Assembly (NCBI GenBank): GCA_964019415.1
Contig: OZ025883.1
Location: 3,781,586 to 3,845,585, forward strand
Direction: 5' to 3'
Origin: Ianthella basta
Lineage: Eukaryota; Porifera; Demospongiae; Verongiida; Ianthellidae
Length of the DNA stretch: 64,000 nucleotides
Part shown: in pieces, positions 42,753 through 53,852 of the stretch
Layout of the letters: each line of letters begins with the position of its first letter
Numbering within the stretch: the first letter of the stretch is position 1
The notes under the pieces: generated by a model
Seen by the model: the letters and a program-made list of their open reading frames with translations, nothing else
What the model was told of the DNA's origin: nothing
The model's database searches: none
Translations under genes and position numbers: made by a program

Positions 42753-45700
42753 ATGGCGGATGATTTCACTTTCTCTCGTTCATGTGGCGCGAGGACAGGG
42801 TTCTCCATCGACAGGCGAACTGCTTTTAGAAAAGACCCATCCTCCTGCTACGATGGAGCCGTTGCAATTTCTAATCGTCCACTGAGGAGAAGGGAGTTCT
42901 TTGAGATTCAAGTCGACTCTCTACGGGCAGACAAGTGGACGGGTTCCGTAGTCATTGGTACGTTATGGCACATCCTCTTAGCTAGATACAGTTACAAGGC
43001 ACGTTTAGTTGGTTTTCTCGGAGTGAGGCGAGGAGGAAGCATGCTCTTTTCTGAGACTTCCACGTATTTAAATGTATGCCTAAATGTACTTGTTTGGCTG
43101 TTAAAACGAAATGTATGTTGTTGTGCAGAGGTGTCTCTTGTTTGCTCTGCAGGAGTTATCCAGTGTCTCCCACTTAAGGTGGACTTCGCCAGTATTGATG
43201 CCTTCAATGAGTTACCTCGTGATCTTGGCAAAACATGGAGCTTGTCTGAGAATGAGATTCGCACCAATAACCAGACTGTGCTTTGCTCTGATTACCCACT
43301 GAATCTTGACAACCTAGCACAAGGGCAGCGGGTAGGATTGATGGTGAAGGAGAATGGTGCACTTCACTTCTACTTGGACGGAAGGGACATGAGCTGTGCA
43401 GCCAAGGACATCCCCAAAGGTGTGCGACTCACGGAGAGTGATGTAATGTTGAAATGCATGCAAACTGGTACTTGGCACTCTTCAAATGCTCAGCTAGTGC
43501 AGACAACAGTCTTGCCTCTCTTGGCAGTCACTGTCACTTTCCTGATTCTCACATGTGACTTAGTACATAGTCCAGTCTACAATGTTCTATGTGCCAGCAA
43601 TAAGCTGTGTGGATGCTACAGTGGATGTGAGCATGTGTCATTCCATGTACGTAGGCACTTTCCCTGATTGCCTTTATAAGGCAGTCTGACCTAGGCTACT
43701 CTAATGACATGTGCTTACCAGTCAATTAATCAGTTCAAATTTGTCATTGGTTTAATTACTCTAATTGTTTCAATGTCTGTAGAGACCAAACTCTGTACTT
43801 ATTGCGTCCGTATGTATGTAAATGCATATCTTTTCAGTATGCGTCAGTACATGTTAGTGCACTTTAGTACTACACATTGGTGCACCACACTGATGAGTCC
43901 CATGCTGTCTGTGGCTCTTCCACCCTTCATTTGGACACCTAGGGAGATGATCACTGGTTGTCACTCCCCCCCCCCCCCCCCCCCGTCTGAGACAAGTGCA
44001 GTAGACTGGTTCTGCTTTCTGTAACATTACATAGACATGTACAGGGGTACAGGGCCAACACAATCTTCATACCTTTTCACTCACCTGATGATTCTTGCAT
44101 GTAATCCTCTCTACATTGATGTGTATAAGCAGTACCATGTTTAAGTAGCTCACAGCCTGGGTGTATTCATATATGAGTTTAGCGACAAAAAAGTTAAAGA
44201 TTCTGTATGTTGGATATCACGGAGTCTACCGTAAATTGTTGGACTACATTGCAGCAGCATGCCCATCGTTCTCACTGTAGTGAGAGGTGTAGTTCAGCAT
44301 TCAGTATTTTCATTGCGAGTCCCTCAACAGTTAAGTGAGCCACTGGTCGCTACTTTACTGAAGAGGAACCCCATCCAAAAAGTTCGAAGATACACTATCT
44401 CACTAAAATTGTAACAACTGCCGTGACCTTTGAGGTATACTGCAAGTTTACAATAGTTGTGGTTGCTCTGATAAGGAATGCCCATGAATATAATTGCTCT
44501 GCGAATGGTGCATGTAACATCGCTGTACTCATTCATTAGGCAACTGCATGTACTGTAAGGAAACCTTTGTGGTTAGCTGGTTATGCACCACATCCTGCGT
44601 TCTGTCATGCATTAATTTGGTGCTAAAGTGTAGTCCAAATTGTTTGTGTCAGGTCATCATCCATTGTCATCTCTGCCATTTACGCACTAGTGAACGTCAG
44701 TGAGCATCTCTCTTGTTTCTGTAGTAAGACACTGATGATGACAACTGGATGGCTGTCAAATGTTTGCTATTCATTCCTGTCCCTGGGTATAGTGAGGTTT
44801 CTTCCCTCCATTCATCAATTCCTGCTATCAGACCTGTTTTATGAGTTATTCCCTTTATTTCACTGTGGGTTCTTTATACGTAGCAAGGTGTACACCCATC
44901 AGCATATACTTAGCATAAGGGGAATTCCATCCAAAAATTGTATAGTTATAGCAAATCCCAGTCGTACAATAGCAGTTATGGCCCGTCCTTGACCTTTTTC
45001 TACTTCAGTCACTGTGATTGCACTATTTGTAAGGAATGAGTAGTGTTATCAGGAGGGTTCTCCCCAGGTAAAGAAAGTAGAGTGGTATGACTGTGTACTG
45101 TCAAAGATGATGCTGCTTAGCGAGACTGACTGACACATCAGCCTTTGGCTGTGAGTGGAATTTCCAATAGTACATGAGCAGGCTAAAGTTTGTCTAAATA
45201 ATGCAAACGTCAAACGCCAGAATCAGCAATAAAAGGAAAAGAAAAAAATAATAAGATGACAGGGAAATAAAGAAAAAATAGAATGGTGCGGAAACAGGCC
45301 TAGGGAGAGCCCTAGTTATTCAGTCTCCTATATATGCATGTTCCATCCCATTGTGTCTGAGTATGTTAGCCACATACTATTTTGTAAGACATACTATACG
45401 TACACAATGCTACACATGCAGTGGGCCCCTTTAAGAAGGACCCTCGGAATTCATGTAGGGGACTTCTCTAATGAAGGCAGTACTGCCTCTGACCAAGGGA
45501 CACCTCTATAGTTAGTACACTTGGGTCTACAGGGTTCTCCCTAGGTAAAGAGTAGAGTGTTATGGCTGTACTGTCAATGATGGTGCTGCTTAGCGAGACT
45601 GACTGAAACAGCCTTTACCTGTGAGTGGAGTTACAATAGCATGAGCATGCCAAAGGTTGTCTAAATACCACTAACACCAAATGCCAGAATCAACGTTAGA

Positions 45701-48700
45701 AGGACACAAGGAAAATAATGAAATGGCAAAGAAGTAAAGAAAACGTAGTGTGGTGCAGCACTATGCTGAACTGGCCTAAGGAGAACCCTGGCCTACGCTA
45801 TTTGAGCCTGTCCTAAACTGTTCCAAAAGTGTCAATTGTGGATGTGTCACTCAAAGACTTTGTGTCATGGTACATACAGGGTGAAGAGAACCTCATAAAG
45901 TTCTCATGTTTGCCTGTTATGAGCACATACCTCTCACTTTAGGAATATACAATGATGTGCTAGTTTATTCTCTTCCCTTACCTGTGTACATTTTGTGCCT
46001 GTTTTGTGTGTGTAGGTGTCTATGCTGCAGTGGACGTGTATGGCCAGTGCTGTGAGCTCTCCATTGTACCAAAGGACAATGTTTCTGTGAGAAGCATCCC
46101 TGTAGTTGAGGAAGGGGGACAAGAGGAACCGGAGATGGAGGATAATGGTTTGTAAGCACTGACTGTCCATCATTCAACTTACCTATGCCTTTCTTGTTAT
46201 ACAGCCTAATAGCTTATGTTTGTACTAGGCTGGGAAGTAACTTGAATTTTGCGATAATTTGAAGCTTTTAATGATTTGAAGCCTTTTATGTTTGAAGCTT
46301 TCTTTCTGTTTTTGCACAAAGTGAAGTTACTCTTTTCTGTAGGGGATGTGGTAACGCCTGCCCCTGTGACTGCGCACAAGCCAAAAAGAGGTATACAAGA
46401 GGTTGACTTCACTACCCAAGTGCTATCCACAGCGGCCTCTTCTAGCAGTGCCACCAGCCAGACGCTGCTGCCCCCAGCGGTGGACTTCACATCCCAGTCT
46501 CTTCCTACCATCCCCTCAGCATCCAGCTCAGCTACTACGCAGTCTGCTACTGTGAAAAGGGAGGTGGATTTTGCTGGCCAGGTTTTACCTGGTCAGCAAG
46601 CCAATTTGGTGCAGAAAACAGAATCACTGACTGTGGGAATTCCTCGTATAAAGGCTGTGAATGCATCTGATGAATCAAACATGACAAGGAGGACTGCAGG
46701 GTTAGTTGTCTGCATTAACATAAGTACGATGCCTACCCCATGTGTATACATGTTACATGTGGCACATGTCCATCAAAGGCAGAATCAGCCTAATATTATT
46801 CGTAGCTGTTTCCTTCTTTCACAGTGTACCCAAGATGACGTTTTCTAAATACTGTGGCAAAAACATTCAACTTGCAAGGGACTGTTGCTCTGCTGTTCGA
46901 GTGAACGGATTTCGTGAGGGCCTTTTGCTGTCTGAGAGGAAAATCCCAAATGATTGCATATTTGAGGTAGGCAAGGTGTGCATCCTTATTGCATCTGAAT
47001 ATTCTGTGCTGTCTGCAATTCATTAAGCTCATACTTGTGAAACTGCATATTACAAGTATCAACAGCTGTGATTACTGCTGATTTGTGACTACATTGTGGA
47101 GTTCCCATTCTAATCTGGTGTAATAGGACATTAACTGTAGTTTCGTACATCTTTTATTGTGTCCAGTATGTGTTTCTTGTTTTTTGCAGGTGAGACTTAA
47201 GAAGATGAATCCAAAATGGGAAGGCACCATTTCTCTGGCCATCACCACACTGCATCCCTCTAAGGCATGTCAGTTCAACAGTGCAGCTGAAATTGCTCAC
47301 CACAAGTCAGACACTTGGGTGCTCTACCTGGACCACTTGTACCACAATGCAAAGGAGGTCAGTATGGGAAACTGTAGCCAATACTCATAACACCCAGCAT
47401 GTGTTCTGGTGATAAATTTTCACTTCAGCTTGTCAGTTTCTTTGATCTTAAGAGACTAACCAGGTTACGAATACCATTTATGCACACTCTGCCTCTGTGC
47501 CTTGCCTCACTATGCCTGTATATATAGCACTCCCTCCCATGGACATATGTGTTCTTTGCACTTGTGAATACCAAGTACCTTGGTGACATTCTCTTGTTGT
47601 AGTTCTGTAACTCTTTGAAAGTTTGTGTCTCCTTCCCTTTTATTGCAAGGTCAAAGATCTTTATGTTGACCTCAGGAAGTGCGAAGAAGGGCAAACTGTG
47701 GGATTCTTCTGTTCCCAAGACCCCAGCTATGGCACAGACACTTGGTACCTGGTACTCAATGGCCGCATTGTGCACAAACTTGCAGTTAAAGTGCCTCACG
47801 AGCGATATGCTGTGGTGGACGTCTACGGCCAGTGCACTGAGGTGGAGCTTCTGCCGTTAAGAGATGCCACTGCACTGAAGGAGGATCCATCTGTGCAAGC
47901 AAAAATGCGTGAGTATTGTGTATTTGAAGCAGTGCTGTATTACATATGTGCAGACTTACATGTTACATTTGTACATAGCACACACAAATAGCTGTTTGTG
48001 TATGCTCTCACTGTGTGTCTGTATGGCACTTTGTTTAGCTGCTTTTGTAGCTCTTTCATTCTGCTGCATCCTTGTGCAGGAAAAGGTGGGAAACAACCTG
48101 TGTCTTGTGATAACCCATCAACGCTCCGAGCACCTCGGAAGGGAAGAGAAGACACCAGCAGGCCTCAGAGGCCATGCTTGTACAAGGACCTGTGCAGCAG
48201 GTACCTCTCTCAGTTGCGCCTACCAGGTACATTGGCACCTCTCTGCTTACATACATCACTGTATACATAGCCATAGATCTATGATATTGCAGCGGCCGTT
48301 TGCCAGTACATTCTTCATGACCGAACCTAGTGCAAAACATTATGTACTGTAAGTAGTGGAGCTGGTATTGTACATTACATGTCAATGCAGACTAGATGGA
48401 CAGTGTGAATTTCCTACAAATGCGTGTCTCATCTTTACATTGTTTGACCTTTTGCCGTACTATGACCACTGTAGTTGGGTAAAGTCCGTTAGCTTGTATT
48501 GTCCTCAGGCTTCAGTTGATTGCATGTGTAAAGTATTGGGATAGAAAATGGCCACTGTTTTCTGGCTTGCCATTAGTCTTGTTTCTAGTTGCCTCACACT
48601 GGTCTTCTCCTGAATTGCTCTCCACAGACTGCTACTTTGAACGTACCCCTAAGCACAACAAGTGCTTCTGCCTTGAGTGCCATGCATGGAGGGAAGACGG

Positions 48701-51700
48701 TGAGATCTACAGCCGTGGCACACCTCCTGCTGTGTATGCATTGCCCCTGGGGTGGTGCCACTTCGCACTGCAGTAAGTGATGGTGCACAGCAGTGTAGGC
48801 ATTTGAAGATGGTGTCTCAGTATGTGTACGTAGGTTGTAGTATATGTACTTGTATGTGTTTGGGAATTGTTGCAGTCCCTGCTGAGTGCAGTTGAGTCTA
48901 CTTGTAATTAAATTTCATTGCACCAATTTGTACGTATTATTACTGTGTCACTATGTTGTATGCCTAACTACTGTATGTATGTGTTGGACCATCTGCACTA
49001 AGGTATGTGTATTTCAGTCCTTTCTGGAGTCCTACATGTATAGGTGTACAATAAACTGCCATGTGTCACTCTCTGTAGAACGCCTCCACGAGCTCAATCA
49101 GTGAATGCATTTCGTGACTACCACATTGCATTTCATGGCACAAGGGCTAGTTCTCTCCAGAGCATTCTGGACTCCGGGTCTCTCCTCTTACCAGGTAATG
49201 TGCTAAGTAACAGGAGACTGTATGGTTGTGGTTAGTTTCACTCTTTGCATATATGGACAAGAGTGCACTACACTGTAAAGATATGGTGTGACCGTCACAC
49301 CACTCAGTGCTCACACCAATGGTGTGATCAGTCACACCATTACTTTAGTGTGATGTTCACACTGACACAAGTGTCCACACTGTTGTTCACATCATTTCTG
49401 ATAGATTAAGAGACTTTCAAGTAATTCATATGCAAAGATGAGAGTTTACTTGGAATCCTTCAGGCTATCTAAGTGCGTATATAGCTACCCAGGATACAGC
49501 TTAACCTAATGGTATGTCATGCAGGACCTCCTCAAACTAAGTATGCTATTTATGCAATTTAATGTACCCTTAGGTACTTTGTATCACCCACAAACAATTA
49601 ATCCCACCAGGTGGTATGTTGTGCACTGTCTGTATTGAAATTAATGTTCCATGAAGTGCTTAGTATCTTACAAACTGTTCACATAAATAGTATTTTGTGT
49701 TACGGTACTGCATGGATGGAGTGAACATCACACTGCAAATGGGTGTGCTCACAGTAGCAACCAATTCACACCAATTTTGGGTGTGATCATCACCCCTATT
49801 TTTAACAGTGTATATACAGTACAAGTTACAAATACTAGGGTAAAGCCGTACAAGGAATGCGCCAAAATGTATGCATACACAGTACTACATACACATACTG
49901 TGTATGTAGGTCGGTGCGTAGGATGGCCTGGCGGGAATGCGCTAGCCACGATATTAGAGCTCTCATCGTTTGGAGCTTTCCAAATATTCATTTTCCCAAT
50001 TAGGCCTTTGTTTTTGTGAGAGGGGGCTGAAAGATCACATATAAATGCCCATAGGAGAATACTGAATGTACTGTGCATTTATACCGATACATAGTGATGC
50101 CTACTATTGGAAAAAAATGCCACATGCAGTCATGAACCATAGCAGCCATGGCCAGGTGGTCCATCTACCACACAGTCCAAGTTACAATCTGGATCTGTGT
50201 AGCCAGTGTATGTGGTAGAACATAATAGGAAAAAACACCACAAGTACAAGTTACACAGGGTAACACCCACCAGTGCATGTAGAGTAGTTGCACTCATTGT
50301 TGGAAGGCAACCACCACCACCGCCACTGTCACTACCACCACACAGTACAAGTTACAAAATGCGTCTCCAGTATATGTGCCAGTGCTACAAGGACAACACC
50401 CTGACCAGTGCAGCTACCAGCACCACCACCACCAGCACCACCACCACCATGCACCACCATAATTACAGTCCAAGTTACAAGTGCTGTAGCCAGTATATGC
50501 GGCAGAACACACTAGGAAAAACACCACCAGTACAAGTTACACAGGGTCACCACCACCAGTGCATGTAGAGTAGTCGGGAGCATTGCTGGAAGGCCACCAC
50601 CACCAGTGCATGTTGCTGATGGTACCCACCATAAGTGCAAGTAGAGTATTTGGACTTGTTGGCCACAGCAACCAACCACACCACACGTTACAGGAGTGAA
50701 GGACTAAAGGCACACATTGACTTTTTGCAAATTGCAGAGAGCCAGGACCAGCACGGGCACCATTGGAGAGCATCATGTGGCAAGCAAATGTAACTTGTAC
50801 CCATTTGCTTGCCACATGATGCTCTCCAATGGTGCCCGTGCTGGTCCTGACCCTCTGCAATTACTCTACATGCACTGGTGGTGGTGACCCTGTGTAACTT
50901 GTACTGGTGATGTTTTTCCTAGTATGTTCTGCCGCATAAACTGGCTACACAGATCCAGATTGTAACTTGGACTGTGTGGTGGATGGGGTGGTGGTGGCCG
51001 GTGGTGGCCGGTGATGGTGGCCGGTGGTGGTGGTGGTGGTGGTATAAGGGTACATACATAGTTGTTGACAGTGGTTCACTCATGATACACTTTCAGCCAC
51101 GTATATGGTGTATTTGTGTGTATGTATGTTTGTGTATCGTGTGTTTGTGTGTATGTATGTTTGTGTATGGTGTTTGTCATGAAAGTGGTTCCTCCAACCA
51201 TGGACATCCACAAATCTGTATCATTCCACTGTGTAAGGTATATAGAATGCTATGGCAGGAGCTGTATCTGCTTGCAATGTACCAGAATAGGACCTGTAAA
51301 GATAGACATTACTCACGTAAGTTTGGATGTATAATTAATGTACCTTTTTTCTCCCAATGTTTGGGTTAGGTGACATATCTCTTGGTGGAAAGGTGGTCAG
51401 TGCACCTGATAATCACTACACAGAGGACTGGAAACCACCGGACCATGACACATCTCAGATATTCCTCTCTCCTTCCATTAAGTATGCTGGATGCACTGTC
51501 TATGCTCCACCAGAAAGGTTAGCGTACTGAGTGGCACTGTGTTCTTCTTCCACTTGTCACATTCTCACTTTGGTTGAGTGCCAGTAAGATATGGCTGGAG
51601 TTATGAGCTTTGCTTGTACTTTGCACAAATAACAAATGATTTTGAAGTAGTGAAGTTATGTCACATTGCCATAGCAATGCCAATAAAGCTGCTCTTACAC

Positions 51701-52115
51701 ACTTCCTTAGATGGTAAGCTATTACAAATAGTTGGCCCCATCTTCTCTATAGCTTTGTAATGCCTTAGGCCTCAATCAGAGAACCAAAACTTGTGTTACT
51801 TGCTATTTGCCACGAAATTTGTTACTACACTCCATGACACCTGACACTGTCAATGTCAGCATGTTTGGCTCCTCCACTTCTGTGCTATTCAGGTTCATTG
51901 ACTCTGACTCTGGAAAGTCCTACAATGCAAAAGTGGCTTTTCAGGTACTCATTCGTCCCCGCTCCTACCAGGTTGGCATGGAAACAGTAGGAGCCACACA
52001 GCAGGGCACCACTATTGACCCACTAATCCCCAACAACGAGATTGAGTGGGCAACGAGGGAGAAAGTTGCAACCATTCTGTATGGCCTTCTTGTCGAGTTA
52101 AGAGAGGAAGCGTGA
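42753..52115 (+). CDS. NEURL4: NEURL4-like protein: two Neuralized repeats and ART-like C-terminal domain
   Basis: Twelve exons: 42753-42957, 43153-43419, 46016-46147, 46343-46700, 46825-46966, 47190-47357, 47650-47908, 48080-48226, 48628-48772, 49079-49194, 51370-51517 and 51893-52115, in phase, 769 aa. The first Neuralized repeat starts FSRSCGARTGFSIDRRTAFR and ends VYAAVDVYGQCCELSIV. The second runs from FSKYCGKNIQLA to YAVVDVYGQCTEVELL. A low-complexity linker between them repeats VDFxxQ three times. A Cys/His-rich stretch follows (CFCLECHAW). The C-terminal domain has FHGTRASSLQSILDSG, IFLSPSIKYAG and NNEIEW, in the order of the H-Y/F-E motifs of ADP-ribosyltransferases. Human NEURL4 has six Neuralized repeats, so this is a short form. 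Known NEURL4 works with HERC2 at centrosomes. Catalysis by the tail is untested. Intron 1 (195 nt) is open in frame. Confidence 0.85.
45054..45313. mobile_element. MITE-like element, copy 1 (AGGGTTCTCCCCAGG ends)
   Basis: Starts AGGGTTCTCCCCAGGTAAAG and ends CCTAGGGAGAGCCCT, an imperfect inverted repeat. It is related in direct orientation to 45531-45789. About 260 bp, non-coding, in intron 2 of the NEURL4-like gene. Confidence 0.75.
45531..45789. mobile_element. MITE-like element, copy 2
   Basis: Starts AGGGTTCTCCCTAGGTAAAG and ends CCTAAGGAGAACCCT. The two copies share long blocks such as gctgcttagcgagactgact. They are separated by about 220 bp of unrelated sequence. Confidence 0.75.
49271..49810. 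mobile_element. MITE with CACTGTAAA ends and TA flanks
   Basis: Left end CACTGTAAAGATATGGTGTGA and right end TCACCCCTATTTTTAACAGTG form imperfect inverted repeats, flanked by TA. Sub-terminal regions repeat CACACC/GGTGTGA phrases. Non-coding, about 540 bp, in intron 10 of the NEURL4-like gene. Confidence 0.75.
50165..50980. repeat. Complex fold-back array with near-perfect central palindrome
   Basis: A unit of about 115 bp (CAGTCCAAGTTACAA...CACCAGTGCATGTAGAGTA) occurs directly at about 50165-50290 and 50464-50578, and inverted at about 50865-50977. Between them a palindrome has arms 50729-50790 and 50802-50864, almost identical over about 62 bp, with an 11-bp loop. CCACCA triplet runs lie between units. 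It lies in intron 10 of the NEURL4-like gene. Confidence 0.88.
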
Positions 52116-52252
52116 CATCCATGCAAAGCATACACACACGAATGGAGCCATTATTGTATTGAGTTTAGTATATAACTTCTGTAGTGTCAGCCATTTTTGT
52201 ATAGTATTACTATAAGTTCTTTGTACATTACTGCAATGATCCTTAGCCCTTG

Positions 52253-52253
<1 letters not shown>

Positions 52254-52308
<55 letters not shown>
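52254..52308. repeat. (GT)n microsatellite
   Basis: An uninterrupted GT run of about 55 bp in the 3' flank of the NEURL4-like gene. Confidence 0.95.
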
Positions 52309-52780
52309 TGTGCTAATTGTTTAAAGAAGAAATCTAAACCATACTTGATTACTGATTCTTTTACTGACAAGTAACATATGTTGGGGGGTGCTGGTGGTCT
52401 GGAGCTGAAGTACATGAATCAAGATTCATGATTAAGGAACGTTTCAAGTTCATGCTCAAGCCCAGGCCATGGCAGAAAGGTTTTCAGTTCACTTGTTTCG
52501 ATATTAATGAAAGTTCAAATTTTGATGGCTCAAGCACCCAAACTAGTACTTGCAGCCTAACATATACGCAGTGTCCTCTCCGAATACCTATAATTGTCCT
52601 TATATAGCTACATACACATACAGTATAATTGCAAAATCTAGTGTTGACATAGATTGCGAGCTAGAGATTTTATACTGCAATACTGCTTATCTTTACGTAT
52701 AATACCATGATTTCGTCCGGTACCCGCGGGGGGTGCCCGGTGTGGTCAACCAAGCCGAAAACGTCTGTATATAATTTGTT

Positions 52781-53136
52781 ACTTGCACTGTGTTAAAGCG
52801 GCGGGTTTCGCAATCAGCCATATTGTGGCTATTATAAAAGCATGCGCTGGTATATGCTCCTGCAGCGATGCTGTACGACATGCAGCCAGAGAAGTCCGTA
52901 TAACGCTATACCGGGATCAGAGAAAGAGTCTTGTTTAGGAAAGATATCGAAGCTCCGCGCGGAAGCGATATCTGCTAGGCCCTGAGGGAAGATGCGAATT
53001 TTGACCAAGTGCCTCGGGCTCCCGTTCCTCTACACGACAACGATAATTGTATGCGTACTACTCTTCTGTCAGAAAGAAAGCCGTGAGTTACCATTGTCAC
53101 TGCATTTGCATTTGATAACTAAGTGTAAGAATGATA
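52781..53136 (+). repeat. Upstream copy of the sulfotransferase promoter/first-exon unit
   Basis: About 350 bp, closely matching 53650-53998. It contains an intact alternative first coding exon, 52992-53082, starting MRILTKCLGL and ending QKES, with the same GTGAGT donor and phase 1. It could splice to the exon at 55265 in place of the downstream copy. Differences include LPFLYTTTIIV versus LTLLYTAAIIV in the membrane segment. Confidence 0.85.
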
Positions 53137-53234
53137 AAGTCCTTCGAACGACTCCTCCATGATCAGCCGGTACTTAGACAGGTGCGACGTAATAATTGGC
53201 ACGATAATGCAAAGGTGTTATTTAATCTATACTG

Positions 53235-53292
53235 CCGCTAGACCGTCCCTTCCTTTCCACGCCTAGCGGGCGCTTACGGGACGGTCTAGCGG
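53235..53292. repeat. Short hairpin, 15-bp perfect arms
   Basis: CCGCTAGACCGTCCC at 53235-53249 pairs with GGGACGGTCTAGCGG at 53278-53292 across a 28-bp loop. It abuts the MITE at 53302. Confidence 0.85.
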
Positions 53293-53301
53293 GCCAGACT
53301 A

Positions 53302-53621
53302 CCGTATAGCGGGAAATTTTCGCGAGGTTTAATGTTCGCGATTTTATCAAATTCGCGAAAATTTCCTTCGCGAATTTTCTCCACCCATCAGTATAATGAT
53401 ATGCAAACGTCATAATAAGATGGCCGCCGCGTAGCGCAGAAGTGGGTTTAGCCATTTAAGTGCTATCTTATGGTTCTGTGCTCGAACATTCCCTTCAACT
53501 AAGTAGTTTGCCTGCCAAAGAGATGTTTTGGAGGTTGGAAATCGCGAAATTAAAACCGCGAAATGTTTGGTTTTGAACAAAATCGCGAAATTTTCTTCCG
53601 CGAAATTTTCCCGCTATACGG
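53302..53621 (+). mobile_element. MITE copy 2 (same family as 25798-26126)
   Basis: Ends CCGTATAGCGGG / CCCGCTATACGG flanked by TA, with the same interior as copy 1, including the aagatggccgcc block and the right-hand cgcgaaatgtttggttttg block. It lies between the two copies of the sulfotransferase first-exon unit. It is in the same orientation relative to its downstream gene as copy 1. Confidence 0.9.
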
Positions 53622-53852
53622 TACTATGCGGACATACCCGGGGCCGTATACTTGCACTGTATTAAAGCGGCGGATTTCGCAATCAGCCACTGTGGTTATT
53701 ATAAATTCATGCGTATATACTCCTGCAGCGCGATGCTGTACGACATGCAGCCAGAGAAGTATAACGCTATACCGGGATCGGAGAAAGAGTCTTGTTTAGG
53801 AAAGATATCGAAGCTCCGCGCGGAAGCGATATCTGCTAGGCTCTGAGGGAAG

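Noticed and set aside
50206-50568. 120-codon Thr/Pro-rich frame
   Set aside because: It translates the CCACCA-rich fold-back array in an intron.
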